Part shown: piece after piece, positions 1 to 8,965 of the stretch
Layout: each line of letters opens with the position of its first letter
How positions within the stretch are numbered: position 1 is the stretch's first letter
Assembly (NCBI RefSeq): GCF_025148285.1
Contig: NZ_CP102268.1
Span: forward strand, 1,116,001-1,180,000
DNA length: 64,000 bases
Direction of reading: 5' to 3'
DNA from: Marvinbryantia formatexigens DSM 14469
GTDB lineage: Bacteria; Bacillota; Clostridia; Lachnospirales; Lachnospiraceae
Position numbers and translations under genes: made by a program
Notes under the pieces: generated by a model
What the model was told of the DNA's origin: nothing
The model's input: only the letters and a program-made list of their open reading frames with translations
Databases searched by the model: none

Positions 1-837
1 CACCTCCACCAGCCCGGTATCACGCATCTCAAAAACGCCGATTTCATTGGTAGAGCCGAAACGGTTTTTCACACCGCGCAGGATACGGTAAGCGGCATGG
101 CGGTCGCCCTCAAAATAGAGCACGGTATCAACCATGTGTTCCAGCACACGCGGTCCCGCCACAACGCCCTCCTTCGTAACATGTCCGACCAGAAATACTG
201 TGATGCCCATGCCCTTTGCAATCTGCATGAACACACCGGTAGCCTGGCGCACCTGGGAGACGCTCCCCGGCGCCGACGCCACCTCCTCGCTGTACATGGT
301 CTGGATGGAATCAATCACCACAAACTCCGGCTTCTGCCGCTGCAGCACCTCGCAGATAGTGTCCAGATTTGTCTCACAGAGCACCATCAGCTCCTCCTCG
401 AAGCGCCCGACGCGCTGCGCGCGCAGCTTTAACTGACGCGCCGATTCCTCCCCGGAGATATAAAGCACCGTATGCTTCCGGTTGACCAGGTCGCGGCAGA
501 CCTGCAAAAGCAGCGTCGATTTGCCGATACCGGGGTCGCCGCCCACCAGTATCAGCGAACCGGACACGATGCCGCCGCCCAGCACGCGGTCCAGCTCCGC
601 CATGCCGGACGAGGTGCGCTCGCTTTCGTCTGCGCGTATCTCGGAGAGACGCACCGGCTCTGTGCCGGGTCCGGATACCGGCGCGCGCCCGCCCTTTGCG
701 GCAGCGCTCTTTTTCGGCGCAGCCGGTTCCTCCACAAAGGTATTCCACTCATGGCAGCCCGGACACTGCCCCTGCCATTTTGCCGATTCATACCCGCAGT
801 TCTGGCAGAAAAATACGGTTCCTTTTGCTTTTGCCAT
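1..837 (-). CDS. radA: DNA repair protein RadA/Sms, 3' end missing
   Basis: RadA is a RecA-like ATPase that helps process branched recombination intermediates in the cytoplasm. The N-terminus carries a C4 zinc finger (CQNC and CPGC pairs, first 30 residues), then a Walker A motif [10 protein letters not shown] and the RadA-specific [11 protein letters not shown] motif near the cut end. Translation starts at the ATG at 837, and the window edge removes the C-terminal Lon-like domain. About 279 of the usual ~455 residues are visible. It is the last gene of a minus-strand run behind gntR, clpC and a small hypothetical gene, with only 3 bases separating it from that gene. The clpC-radA pairing is common in Bacillota and fits stress and DNA-repair co-expression. 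The identification is secure. Confidence 0.96.
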   Translation of the reverse strand, partial: MAKAKGTVFFCQNCGYESAKWQGQCPGCHEWNTFVEEPAAPKKSAAAKGGRAPVSGPGTEPVRLSEIRADESERTSSGMAELDRVLGGGIVSGSLILVGGDPGIGKSTLLLQVCRDLVNRKHTVLYISGEESARQLKLRAQRVGRFEEELMVLCETNLDTICEVLQRQKPEFVVIDSIQTMYSEEVASAPGSVSQVRQATGVFMQIAKGMGITVFLVGHVTKEGVVAGPRVLEHMVDTVLYFEGDRHAAYRILRGVKNRFGSTNEIGVFEMRDTGLVEV

Positions 838-840
838 TTC

Positions 841-1251
841 TTACTTCACAATCTTCACGGAAACGCCTCTGCCTGCCTCCAGCTCGACGCTTAAGGAAAG
901 CTTTCCGCTTAAATTCGTTTTCATCGTTCCAATGCTCTCGCCGTCAATTTCGATTTCATATACAGTGTCTGCTTCCATTTCCACTGTAATCTGCACGTCC
1001 TGCGCGCCCTCCACCTCAAATTCCATTCCGCTGCCGGTCTCTTTCAGATGGTGCACCGCCGTTCCCGGAACCGATTCGTAGACGAATCTCTCATTTTTTT
1101 CCAGCTTGGTAATCTCGCGGAATGATTTTACCTTGTAAAGGTCACCGGCGTTTTCAAAATCCGATACCTTGGACTTTGCGTCCAGAAGGTAATTTCCGAA
1201 GCTGATGGTTCCGTCGTTTTCTTTGCAGATTAAACTTTCTACTACTGACAT
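841..1251 (-). CDS. small acidic protein of unknown function between clpC and radA
   Basis: This 136-residue protein is not recognised. It is acidic and looks mostly beta-stranded, with no signal peptide, membrane segment or cysteine cluster. The ATG at 1251 (MSVVESLI) is preferred over the longer frame, because the longer frame would run 36 bases into clpC. With this start the gene begins 1 base after the clpC stop and ends 3 bases before radA, so it is tightly coupled in the gntR-clpC-radA operon. Its place suggests a stress or protein quality role, but nothing in the sequence shows one. Confidence 0.8.
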   Translation of the reverse strand: MSVVESLICKENDGTISFGNYLLDAKSKVSDFENAGDLYKVKSFREITKLEKNERFVYESVPGTAVHHLKETGSGMEFEVEGAQDVQITVEMEADTVYEIEIDGESIGTMKTNLSGKLSLSVELEAGRGVSVKIVK

Positions 1252-1252
1252 G

Positions 1253-3712
1253 TCACTGTCCTCCCACTTTATCCTTCTGTTTTTCAAATTTTATTTTACC
1301 GTTCGCCATTCTTGCGGTTACTGCATCGCCCGCCGAAATGCGACCGGATAAAATTTCCTCCGCAAGGGCGTCCTCCACATGCGACTGAATCGCACGCTTT
1401 AACGGACGCGCGCCGAATTTCGGGTCGTATCCCTTTTCGGCAATAAATTTTTTCACAGACGGACCAATGCTCAGTCTGATGTCCATCTGCTTTTTGCACC
1501 GCTCCTCAAAGTCCTTCAGAAGAAGCGCCACGATTCGGTCAATCTCCTCTTTATTTAAGGAACGGAACACAATGATCTCATCTATACGGTTGAGGAATTC
1601 CGGCTTAAAGAGCCGCTTTACTTCCTCCATCACACTGCCCTTCATGCGCTCGTAATTCTGTTTTTCATCATTCACCGCGGTAAAACCGAGCTTTTTCGGC
1701 TCGACGATCGCCTGTGCTCCCGCATTCGAGGTCATAATGATAATCGTATTTTTAAAATCTACCTTTCTGCCCTGTGCATCGGTAATATGACCGTCGTCCA
1801 GCACCTGCAGCAGAATATTGAATACATCGGGATGAGCCTTTTCCACCTCATCCAGCAAAATAACGGAATACGGATTGCGGCGCACCTTCTCACTGAGCTG
1901 ACCGCCCTCCTCGTACCCGACATATCCGGGCGGAGAGCCGACCAGACGGGATACGCTGTGCTTCTCCATATATTCCGACATGTCGACGCGGATCATCGAC
2001 TGCTCGCTGCCGAACACGACCTCCGCCAGCACCTTGGAAAGCTCGGTCTTGCCGACGCCGGTCGGACCCAGAAACAGGAAGGAGCCGATCGGACGCGCCG
2101 GGTCCTTCAGACCCACCCTGCCGCGCTTGACCGCTTTTGCCACCGCCGTGACCGCTTCGTCCTGCCCGATGACACGTTTGTGCAGCGTCTGCTCCAGCTT
2201 CATCAGCCGCTTTGTCTCCTTTTCCGCCAGCCGCTGGACTGGGATTTTCGTCCACATGGACACAATTTCCGCGATATCCTCCTCGCCGACCTCCGGGCAG
2301 CGGGCGCCGCCTCTCTGGTCCAGCCGCTTCTGCGCGGCCGCCAGCTTTTTCAGCACCGCCTCCTGCACGCGGTTCAGCTCCTGCGCTTCCTCCCAGTTTC
2401 CCTGGATGATAGCCTGCTCTTTCTTTTCGGAGAGCTCTTCTGCTGCCGCCTGCAGCTTCTCTATGCCGTCCGGCACGGAAGTTCCGCTGATTTGTTTGCC
2501 GGAAGCCGCCTCATCAATCAGATCTATCGCCTTATCCGGCAGGTAACGGTCGCTGATATAGCGTGCGGAATATTTCACCGCCGCCTCTATCGCCTCGTCC
2601 GTAATTTTTACCTTATGATGCGCCTCATAATTCGGGCGCAGCCCCTTCAGGATGGCAATCGCATCCTCCTCGCCGGGCTCTTCCACCGAAACCGACTGGA
2701 ACCTGCGCTCCAGCGCCGGGTCCTTTTCAATATATTTGCGGTATTCTGTGATGGTCGTCGCGCCAATCAACTGCATTTCCCCGCGCGAGAGCGCCGGTTT
2801 TAAAATATTGGAGGCGTCCATCGCGCCCTCGGCGCCGCCAGCCCCGATAATAGTGTGCAGCTCGTCAATAAATAACAGCACATCATTGCGGGCGCTGACC
2901 TCCTGGATGACCCGCTTAATCCGCTCCTCAAACTCGCCGCGGTACTTGGAGCCCGCCACCATCGCCGCCATATCCAGCGTATAAAGCTGTTTTCCGTGGA
3001 TAACGTCCGGAACATCGCCCGCAACGATCCGCTGCGCAAGCCCCTCGACGATTGCCGTCTTGCCGACCCCCGGTTCTCCAATCAGACAGGGGTTATTTTT
3101 TGTGCGCCTGCCGAGGATCTGGATAATCCGGCGGATTTCCTTTTCTCTTCCAACGACAGGGTCCAGCTTTCCGTCCGCCGCCTGCTGCGTCAGATTTCTG
3201 CTGTAGCGCTCCAGCATATCGCCGGACGCCTCCGGACCTCTGTCCTGCATCTGCTGGACATACTCCCGGTAGCGCGATTCCTCCAGCCCCAGGCATTCCA
3301 GAACATCCATAAAGACCCTCTGCACCTGGATGCCCATCGTATGAAGAAGACGCATCGCCACGCAGTCCGTATCCTTCAGGATGGCAAGCAGAAGATGCTC
3401 CGTGCCCGTCTCCTTCTGACGGAAAAAGCGCGCCTCCGCCTCCGCCTGCTCCAGAATCGCCTCCGCGCGCGGGGAATAGCGCACATTCTCCGGTTCCATG
3501 AGCGTGCCCTCCGGCACGATCAGATCGCGGACCAGCTCCATCACCTTTTCCTCACTCACCTGATGCTGCTGAAGAATTGCAGATGCCATGCCGCCGCCCT
3601 CCTCCAGCAGACCCAGGAGCAGATGCTCGGAGCCGATATAGCTCTGTCCGCATTTCTTCGCCGCCTGCTGCGCCAGCTTCAGCGCATGCGCCGCCTGTTG
3701 TGTATACTGCAT
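1253..3712 (-). CDS. clpC: ClpC, AAA+ unfoldase of the ClpCP protease
   Basis: ClpC is a Hsp100 ring ATPase that unfolds substrates and feeds them to ClpP. The 819-residue length is normal. Two Clp-N repeats fill residues ~1-145. The first AAA domain has Walker A GEPGVGKT and Walker B VLLFIDE. A middle region contains a UVR-like stretch around [18 protein letters not shown]. The second AAA domain has GPTGVGKT and [13 protein letters not shown], followed by the C-terminal D2-small domain. It starts 6 bases after the GntR regulator stop. In Bacilli clpC sits behind ctsR-mcsA-mcsB; here none of those is present and a GntR protein occupies the regulator position. Confidence 0.97.
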   Translation of the reverse strand: MQYTQQAAHALKLAQQAAKKCGQSYIGSEHLLLGLLEEGGGMASAILQQHQVSEEKVMELVRDLIVPEGTLMEPENVRYSPRAEAILEQAEAEARFFRQKETGTEHLLLAILKDTDCVAMRLLHTMGIQVQRVFMDVLECLGLEESRYREYVQQMQDRGPEASGDMLERYSRNLTQQAADGKLDPVVGREKEIRRIIQILGRRTKNNPCLIGEPGVGKTAIVEGLAQRIVAGDVPDVIHGKQLYTLDMAAMVAGSKYRGEFEERIKRVIQEVSARNDVLLFIDELHTIIGAGGAEGAMDASNILKPALSRGEMQLIGATTITEYRKYIEKDPALERRFQSVSVEEPGEEDAIAILKGLRPNYEAHHKVKITDEAIEAAVKYSARYISDRYLPDKAIDLIDEAASGKQISGTSVPDGIEKLQAAAEELSEKKEQAIIQGNWEEAQELNRVQEAVLKKLAAAQKRLDQRGGARCPEVGEEDIAEIVSMWTKIPVQRLAEKETKRLMKLEQTLHKRVIGQDEAVTAVAKAVKRGRVGLKDPARPIGSFLFLGPTGVGKTELSKVLAEVVFGSEQSMIRVDMSEYMEKHSVSRLVGSPPGYVGYEEGGQLSEKVRRNPYSVILLDEVEKAHPDVFNILLQVLDDGHITDAQGRKVDFKNTIIIMTSNAGAQAIVEPKKLGFTAVNDEKQNYERMKGSVMEEVKRLFKPEFLNRIDEIIVFRSLNKEEIDRIVALLLKDFEERCKKQMDIRLSIGPSVKKFIAEKGYDPKFGARPLKRAIQSHVEDALAEEILSGRISAGDAVTARMANGKIKFEKQKDKVGGQ

Positions 3713-3718
3713 ATCTCT

Positions 3719-4099
3719 TTACATCCTTCCGTTTTTCATATCGTCTAAAATCTCGTCAATCATCGTATGGACTTCTTCCCCGGTAATATTCTTGCAGCAG
3801 CCCTTTGCCAGAAGGACCCGCAATGAGCTGCGCATTTCCTCCATAGCCTGCCTTTTATCGGAATCCAGGGCGACCACCGCTCCTCTTCTGCGGTCAAGCT
3901 GGAGAAAACCCTCCTGGCGCAATACGGAATATGCCTTATTTACCGTGTGCATATTGATGCCGATATCGTCCGCCATCTGCCTCACCGAGGGAAGCGCATC
4001 CCCTTCGTGAATGGCGGACGTTGCAATGCCAAGAATAATCTGGTTTCTGAGCTGTATATAGATTGCCTCGTCGCTCTGAAAATCAATTTCAATTATCAT
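3719..4099 (-). CDS. GntR-family regulator (YtrA-like), first gene of the clpC operon
   Basis: This is a 126-residue DNA-binding regulator with a winged HTH of the GntR type (residues ~10-75, including LPSVRQMADDIGINMHTVNKAY) and a short helical tail. It lacks the large ligand domain, as in the YtrA subfamily. The ATG at 4099 (MIIEIDF) is chosen because GGAAGTGG lies 6 bases upstream; the frame could open 36 bases earlier. A sigma-A promoter lies just upstream, and a near-palindrome around TATACACATTATA overlaps its -10 box, so autoregulation is likely. Being the promoter-proximal gene of clpC-radA, it may control this stress operon in place of CtsR. That role is inference. Confidence 0.9.
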   Translation of the reverse strand: MIIEIDFQSDEAIYIQLRNQIILGIATSAIHEGDALPSVRQMADDIGINMHTVNKAYSVLRQEGFLQLDRRRGAVVALDSDKRQAMEEMRSSLRVLLAKGCCKNITGEEVHTMIDEILDDMKNGRM

Positions 4100-4133
4100 C
4101 TGTACCACTTCCATTTCCCGGTTTGTTATACAC

Positions 4134-4161
4134 ATTATAGCACAGTTGACAAAAGATGCAA
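4134..4161 (-). promoter_or_regulatory. sigma-A promoter of the gntR-clpC-radA operon
   Basis: On the minus strand TTGCAT (4161-4156) is followed after 16 bases by a perfect TATAAT (4139-4134). The GntR start codon lies about 35 bases downstream. The -10 box overlaps a TATA-CACAT-TATA imperfect palindrome, a plausible operator for the GntR protein itself. Confidence 0.75.
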
Positions 4162-4176
4162 GCAGATTTTTATGGA

Positions 4177-4210
4177 AAAAGGACCGCCGTATCGCGCGGC
4201 AGTCCCTCTT
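4177..4210 (-). terminator. rho-independent terminator after the cadherin-like gene
   Basis: The minus strand shows GGACTGCCG and CGGCGGTCC arms with a short loop, followed by TTTTT. It lies just after the stop of the cadherin-like gene and before the gntR promoter, so it separates the purine run from the clpC operon. Confidence 0.8.
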
Positions 4211-4231
4211 TTTTCCTTTATCCCCGTCTCT

Positions 4232-5281
4232 TTACAAATCAATCATTTCTACATTCACGTCCGGCTCGTCCGACTGTCCCTGCACCATGACAGGTTCCTC
4301 CGTGCCCTGCGCATCCTCTGCGCGGCGCGGCGCTGCGCTCTGCGGTGCCGCCGGCGTCTCCGGCTTTGCAGCCTCTTCCTGCTTCTGCACCGGTGCGTTT
4401 ACCTGTCCCGGTCCCGGCTGTGCATGCAGTACCTGGGAAGCATTTCCGAAGGTTTCCCTCACACTCGCCGAAGCGTCCGCCACCGGCTGTGCAGTATAGG
4501 TTCTCTCCGGAGCCTTTCTCGCAGAATCCATGCCGTTCGGCATATTCTGCTGCGGGTTATAATAATAGGTCTGCTGCATATTCTGTTCCTTGCGTGTAAA
4601 CTCCCTGCTATCCTCCGCCTGTCCTCTTGCTTCTTTAAGGTCTTCCTTCAGGTCCTTGTTGCGAAGGCTCTGATTGATCAGGAAGAACAGAAGCAGTACG
4701 GCAAAGCCCACCAGACCATACATGATTTTCATCAGAAGGTCGATGCGGTTTGTCAGGTCCTCGTTTTCGTTTGTTAGCGTGGTCACCTGGTTTTTCGCCT
4801 GCTCGTATTCAATCTGCCGCTGCGCCGCCTCGCTGGCTGCCTGCTCCGACTGTCTCTGGGCTTCCTCCGACGCCTGCTGCGCTTCCTGGCTTTCCGTCGC
4901 CTGCGTCTCCGTCTGCGCCTCGCCCTCTTCCGTGGTCACATACAGCGTATAGGATACCCGTGCGCCGTTCGCCGCCTCTACCGTGATATAGACCGTGGTG
5001 GTACCGTCCTCGCCGATCTGCGTGCCGCTGATGTCCGTAATCCTTGCGGTTGCATCCGACGTAACCGGGTCGAGCAGCAGCTCGGTCGTGCCCGCCGGGA
5101 CAGTAACATTGTACTCCCATGTGGAATATACAAATTCCGGTGAACAGGAGGAGGCGTTTTCCAGCCCCAGGCTGTACAGGGAATTATCCCCCGATGAGGC
5201 GGACGCCGTCATGCACATCAGCCACAGCGCCGCAACGATAATGGAAACCGCACAATGAAATGTTCTTTTCCGTGTTTTCAT
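4232..5281 (-). CDS. exported membrane-anchored protein with cadherin-like domain and coiled coil
   Basis: The 349-residue product starts at the ATG at 5281 (MKTRKRTFH), behind AGAGAGG. It opens with a signal peptide ending near TASASS. A cadherin-like beta-sandwich domain follows (residues ~30-120, with the typical Y-NVTVPAGTTELLLDP and VSYTLYVTT phrases). Next come a Gln/Glu/Ala-rich coiled coil (~125-185), one membrane helix (MYGLVGFAVLLLFFL, ~190-210) and a long Pro/Gln/Ala-rich, probably cytoplasmic tail. The expected topology is domain and coiled coil outside, tail inside. It follows purD by 52 bases. The function is unknown; surface sensing or scaffolding would fit the layout. Confidence 0.8.
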   Translation of the reverse strand: MKTRKRTFHCAVSIIVAALWLMCMTASASSGDNSLYSLGLENASSCSPEFVYSTWEYNVTVPAGTTELLLDPVTSDATARITDISGTQIGEDGTTTVYITVEAANGARVSYTLYVTTEEGEAQTETQATESQEAQQASEEAQRQSEQAASEAAQRQIEYEQAKNQVTTLTNENEDLTNRIDLLMKIMYGLVGFAVLLLFFLINQSLRNKDLKEDLKEARGQAEDSREFTRKEQNMQQTYYYNPQQNMPNGMDSARKAPERTYTAQPVADASASVRETFGNASQVLHAQPGPGQVNAPVQKQEEAAKPETPAAPQSAAPRRAEDAQGTEEPVMVQGQSDEPDVNVEMIDL

Positions 5282-5333
5282 GATATTACCTCTCTTTTGC
5301 ACTTTTTATAATGTTGCGGACGAAAGCCCCCAA

Positions 5334-6608
5334 CTATGATACTTCATCAATGGCTTTTCCGATGTCATGACGATAATATTTGTTATCAAAATCAATCCAG
5401 TTTACTGCCTCATAAGCGTTCGCGCGTGCTTCTTTCAGGTCTTTTCCGGTGGCGGTAACGCCGAGCACGCGTCCTCCGTTTGTCACAATGCCCGCTTCTG
5501 TGCGCTTCGTGCCGGCATGGAACACATAATATCCATCCTTGTCCGCAAAGTTTTCCAGACCACGGATAGGCAGCCCCTTTTCGTATTTTACCGGGTAGCC
5601 GTCAGAAGCGAGTACCACGCAGACCGCCGCATTATCCGCAAACTCCAGGTTTACCTTATCAAGCGTGCCGTCAATGCACGCCTCAAAGACATCCACAATA
5701 TCCGTCTTCATGCGCGGGAGCACCACCTGTGTCTCCGGGTCTCCAAATCTGGCGTTATACTCCAGAACCTTCGGACCGTCCGCCGTCAGCATCAGACCGA
5801 AGAAAATGATGCCCTTAAATTCTCTGCCCTCCGCCGCCATCGCGTCCACGGTCGGCTGATAAATATATTTCTGACAGAATTCATCAATCTCTTTTGTGTA
5901 GAACGGACTTGGGGAAAAGGTTCCCATACCTCCGGTGTTCAGCCCGGTATCGCCGTCGCCCGCGCGCTTATGGTCCTGCGCGCTCGTCATGGTCTTAATG
6001 GTCTTTCCGTCCACAAACGAGAGCACGGACACCTCTCTGCCTGTCATAAATTCTTCAATTACCATGCGGTTTCCGGAAGCGCCGAACTGCTTATCCAGCA
6101 TGATGGTCTTAACGCCCGCCTGCGCTTCCTCCAGTGTATTGCAGATGAGCACGCCCTTTCCGAGCGCCAGCCCGTCCGCCTTTAAAACGATCGGGAACTT
6201 CGCCGTCTCCAGATAGGCAAGCGCCGCCTGCGGGTCGTCAAAATTCTCATATGCCGCCGTCGGAATGTGATATTTCTTCATCAAATCCTTGGAGAACGCC
6301 TTGGAGCCCTCCAGAATCGCCGCGTTCGCGCGCGGTCCGAATACTCGCAGCCCCTCTTTTTCAAAAACATCCACAACACCGCCCACCAGCGGGTCGTCCA
6401 TGCCGATCACCGTAAGGTCGATTTCTTTTTCCTTTGCAAATGCCGCCAGTTTTTCGAACTCCATCGCGCCGATATTGACGCACTCGGCATATTGCTCTAT
6501 GCCGGCGTTTCCCGGCGCGCAGTATATTTTTTCCACTCTGGGACTCTGTGCGACCTTCCATGCAATCGCGTGTTCTCTGCCGCCGCTCCCTACAATCAGT
6601 ACCTTCAT
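5334..6608 (-). CDS. purD: phosphoribosylamine--glycine ligase (GAR synthetase)
   Basis: PurD joins glycine to phosphoribosylamine with ATP in the second step of purine synthesis. The 424-residue protein starts [17 protein letters not shown] (N-domain) and shows the ATP-grasp body with GLALGKGV and the NARFGDPETQ signature. The ATG at 6608 is used because GGAGGAGAAAA precedes it. The open frame runs 90 bases further, but that part lies inside purN. It overlaps the purN stop by 4 bases (ATGA), which implies translational coupling. It is the last gene of purE-M-N-D. Confidence 0.97.
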   Translation of the reverse strand: MKVLIVGSGGREHAIAWKVAQSPRVEKIYCAPGNAGIEQYAECVNIGAMEFEKLAAFAKEKEIDLTVIGMDDPLVGGVVDVFEKEGLRVFGPRANAAILEGSKAFSKDLMKKYHIPTAAYENFDDPQAALAYLETAKFPIVLKADGLALGKGVLICNTLEEAQAGVKTIMLDKQFGASGNRMVIEEFMTGREVSVLSFVDGKTIKTMTSAQDHKRAGDGDTGLNTGGMGTFSPSPFYTKEIDEFCQKYIYQPTVDAMAAEGREFKGIIFFGLMLTADGPKVLEYNARFGDPETQVVLPRMKTDIVDVFEACIDGTLDKVNLEFADNAAVCVVLASDGYPVKYEKGLPIRGLENFADKDGYYVFHAGTKRTEAGIVTNGGRVLGVTATGKDLKEARANAYEAVNWIDFDNKYYRHDIGKAIDEVS

Positions 6609-7240
6609 TTTTCTCCTCCGCTTATCTTCACTCTGCCGTCTTCCACCTTCACTCTGCCGTTTGCAATCAGGTTTATCGCCTGCGGCATAATCTGCCACTC
6701 AGCCTCTTCCATCACGCGCCGCTGCAGCGTCTCCGGCGTGTCGTCCTCCCGCACCGCTACCGCCTTCTGCAGGATAATCGGTCCGGTATCCGTCCCCTCA
6801 TCCACAAAATGCACCGTCGCCCCGGTCAGCTTTACGCCGCGCTCCAGCGCTTTTTCATGCACCCGCAGCCCATAGTAGCCGGTTCCGCAGAAAGACGGAA
6901 TCAGCGCCGGATGGATATTGATGATGCGGTTTGGATACGCCTGCACCATTTCTTTTGGAATGACCACCATACAGCCCGCCAGCACAATCAGATCCGGCGC
7001 ATATGACTGAATCTTCGCGAGCAGCGCCCGGTTAAATTCGTCGCGCGTCCCAAACGACTTCGGGGAAACACATACGCCCTCAATACCCGCCTGCTCTGCG
7101 CGCTTCAGCGCGTAGGCATTCGGGTTGTTGCTGATTACCGCCGCAATTTTGGCATTGGTAATTTTTCCGGCAGCCAGTGCATCGATAATCGCCTGCAGGT
7201 TCGTCCCGCCTCCGGATACCAGCACTACCATTCTCAGCAT
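6605..7240 (-). CDS. purN: phosphoribosylglycinamide formyltransferase
   Basis: PurN transfers a formyl group from 10-formyl-THF to GAR (third step of purine synthesis). The 211-residue protein has the [14 protein letters not shown]-terminal loop and the catalytic Asn-His and Asp in [10 protein letters not shown] and [11 protein letters not shown]. Its C-terminus holds a small repeat ([13 protein letters not shown]), also visible as a direct DNA repeat. It overlaps purM by 7 bases and purD by 4 bases. Confidence 0.96.
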   Translation of the reverse strand: MLRMVVLVSGGGTNLQAIIDALAAGKITNAKIAAVISNNPNAYALKRAEQAGIEGVCVSPKSFGTRDEFNRALLAKIQSYAPDLIVLAGCMVVIPKEMVQAYPNRIINIHPALIPSFCGTGYYGLRVHEKALERGVKLTGATVHFVDEGTDTGPIILQKAVAVREDDTPETLQRRVMEEAEWQIMPQAINLIANGRVKVEDGRVKISGGEK

Positions 7241-8259
7241 AATTCCACGCCTTTCTCACCTTCGGCAACACTGCCGATGACATAAGCCGTCTCGCCTGCC
7301 GCCTCCAGGGCTGCAACGGCTTTCTCTGTATCCGCCGCATCCACGGCAATCACCATGCCGATGCCCATGTTGAAGGTATTATACATCATCTGCTCCGCAA
7401 TCTGTCCTTCCTTCGCAAGCATTTTAAAGATTGCCGGAACCTCGTAGCTGTCCTTCTTTATCACTGCCCGCACGCCGTCCGGCAGCATTCTCGGAATATT
7501 TTCATAGAAGCCGCCGCCGGTGATGTGGCTGCAGCCCTTCACGCACACGCCCGCTTCCTTTACGCTGCGCAGCGCCTTTACGTAAATTCTGGTCGGCGCC
7601 AGCAGCGCCTCGCCCAGAGTCTTTCCAAGCTCGTCATAATAGGTATTTAAGGATGCCGCATCCATCGGGAATACCTTGCGCACCAGTGAAAATCCGTTGC
7701 TATGTACGCCGGAGCTGGCGATGCCGATCAGAGTGTCGCCCGCCTTGATATTGTCTCCGGTAATCAGATCCTTTTTATCTACCACGCCCACCGCAAAGCC
7801 TGCGATGTCGTATTCGTCCTCCGGCATCAATCCCGGATGCTCCGCCGTCTCGCCGCCGATCAGCGCACAGTCAGACTGCACGCAGCCCTCCGCCACGCCG
7901 CCAACGATTGCAGCGATTTTTTCCGGATAGTTTTTGCCGCAGGCAATGTAATCCAGGAAAAACAGCGGCTCACCGCCTGCGCAGGCAATATCGTTTACAC
8001 ACATTGCCACCGCATCGATGCCGATGGTATCATGCTTATCCAGAATAAACGCCAGCTTCACCTTGGTGCCGCAGCCGTCCGTGCCGGATAAGAGCACCGG
8101 CTCCTCCATATTTTTAATCTTCGCCAGTGAAAACGCGCCGGAAAATCCGCCCAGACCGCCCAGGACCTCTTCCCGCATCGTGCGTTTTACGTGCTCCTTC
8201 ATCAGCTCCACGGATTTATATCCGGCTTCGATGTCTACGCCCGCATTCTTGTAATCCAT
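7234..8259 (-). CDS. purM: phosphoribosylformylglycinamidine cyclo-ligase (AIR synthetase)
   Basis: PurM closes the imidazole ring to give AIR (fifth step of purine synthesis). The 341-residue length is standard. It contains the [12 protein letters not shown] region, the [11 protein letters not shown] motif and the GGETAEHPG motif. The ATG at 8259 has GAGAGGAGAACAGTT upstream. It follows purE after a ~100-base spacer with no obvious element and overlaps purN, so the four genes form one transcription unit. Confidence 0.96.
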   Translation of the reverse strand: MDYKNAGVDIEAGYKSVELMKEHVKRTMREEVLGGLGGFSGAFSLAKIKNMEEPVLLSGTDGCGTKVKLAFILDKHDTIGIDAVAMCVNDIACAGGEPLFFLDYIACGKNYPEKIAAIVGGVAEGCVQSDCALIGGETAEHPGLMPEDEYDIAGFAVGVVDKKDLITGDNIKAGDTLIGIASSGVHSNGFSLVRKVFPMDAASLNTYYDELGKTLGEALLAPTRIYVKALRSVKEAGVCVKGCSHITGGGFYENIPRMLPDGVRAVIKKDSYEVPAIFKMLAKEGQIAEQMMYNTFNMGIGMVIAVDAADTEKAVAALEAAGETAYVIGSVAEGEKGVELC

Positions 8260-8363
8260 AACTGTTCTCCTCTCGCCTGTTCCTTTTTATTCATGAAGTC
8301 CCGGATTTGTTACTGTTCACTCCGGCAACTTTTTATGCCCTGCGCCTTCCGGGTGCGGCATTA

Positions 8364-8864
8364 TCAGTATGCTTTATAGCCAACTTCCTTCAGTCTCGCA
8401 TCCTTTGCCTCCACCTGCTCCTTCAGCTCCTTTGAGTAAGCCTTCAGGCGCTCCAGAAGAGCGTCGTCAGAGGTGGCAAGAATTTTCGCCGCAAGCAGTC
8501 CGGCATTTGCACCGCCGTTGATCGCCACAGTCGCCACCGGAATACCGGACGGCATCTGCACGATGGAGTACAGGGAATCCCTGCCGCCCAGAGAACTGGT
8601 ATGCATCGGGATACCGATGACCGGCATTGGGAAAATCGCCGCGCACATGCCCGGCAGATGCGCCGCCATGCCCGCTCCCGCAATGATGACCTTCCAACCC
8701 TTTGCCTCGGCTGATTTTGCATATTCAAAAAAGGTATCCGGCTCGCGGTGTGCGGAAATGATGGACATTTCGTATTCCACGCCAAGCCTGTCCAGAATGT
8801 CCGCCGCCTTTGCCATAACCGGCATATCAGAGTCGCTGCCCATTACAATTCCAACTTTTGCCAT
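8364..8864 (-). CDS. purE: N5-carboxyaminoimidazole ribonucleotide mutase, class I PurE
   Basis: PurE converts N5-CAIR to CAIR. At 166 residues it is the usual class I size. It has the MGSDSDMPVM start, the SAHREPD motif, and the conserved INGGANAGLLA helix. No purK is visible nearby. It is the first gene of the purine run, with its own sigma-A promoter 40-70 bases upstream and AAAGGAGAAAAT before the ATG. No purine-riboswitch-like fold was seen in the short leader. Confidence 0.96.
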   Translation of the reverse strand: MAKVGIVMGSDSDMPVMAKAADILDRLGVEYEMSIISAHREPDTFFEYAKSAEAKGWKVIIAGAGMAAHLPGMCAAIFPMPVIGIPMHTSSLGGRDSLYSIVQMPSGIPVATVAINGGANAGLLAAKILATSDDALLERLKAYSKELKEQVEAKDARLKEVGYKAY

Positions 8865-8903
8865 GATATTTTCTCCTTTAACAATTCTGTAATAACTGTT
8901 TCC

Positions 8904-8932
8904 ATTGTACTAATTCTTTTCTTGCTTGTCAA
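8904..8932 (-). promoter_or_regulatory. sigma-A promoter of the purE operon
   Basis: The minus strand has a perfect TTGACA (8932-8927), a 17-base spacer and TACAAT (8909-8904). The purE ATG lies 40 bases downstream. The leader is too short for a guanine-type riboswitch. Confidence 0.85.
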
Positions 8933-8965
8933 CATCCATCGGGCGATTGTTACGGTTCTCTCAGT

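Noticed and set aside
6609..6698. N-terminal extension of purD
   Set aside because: The added residues lie within purN and have no ribosome site; the conserved [10 protein letters not shown] start fits the family.
8865..8965. Possible purine riboswitch before purE
   Set aside because: The leader after the promoter is only about 40 bases and lacks the three-way junction sequence.
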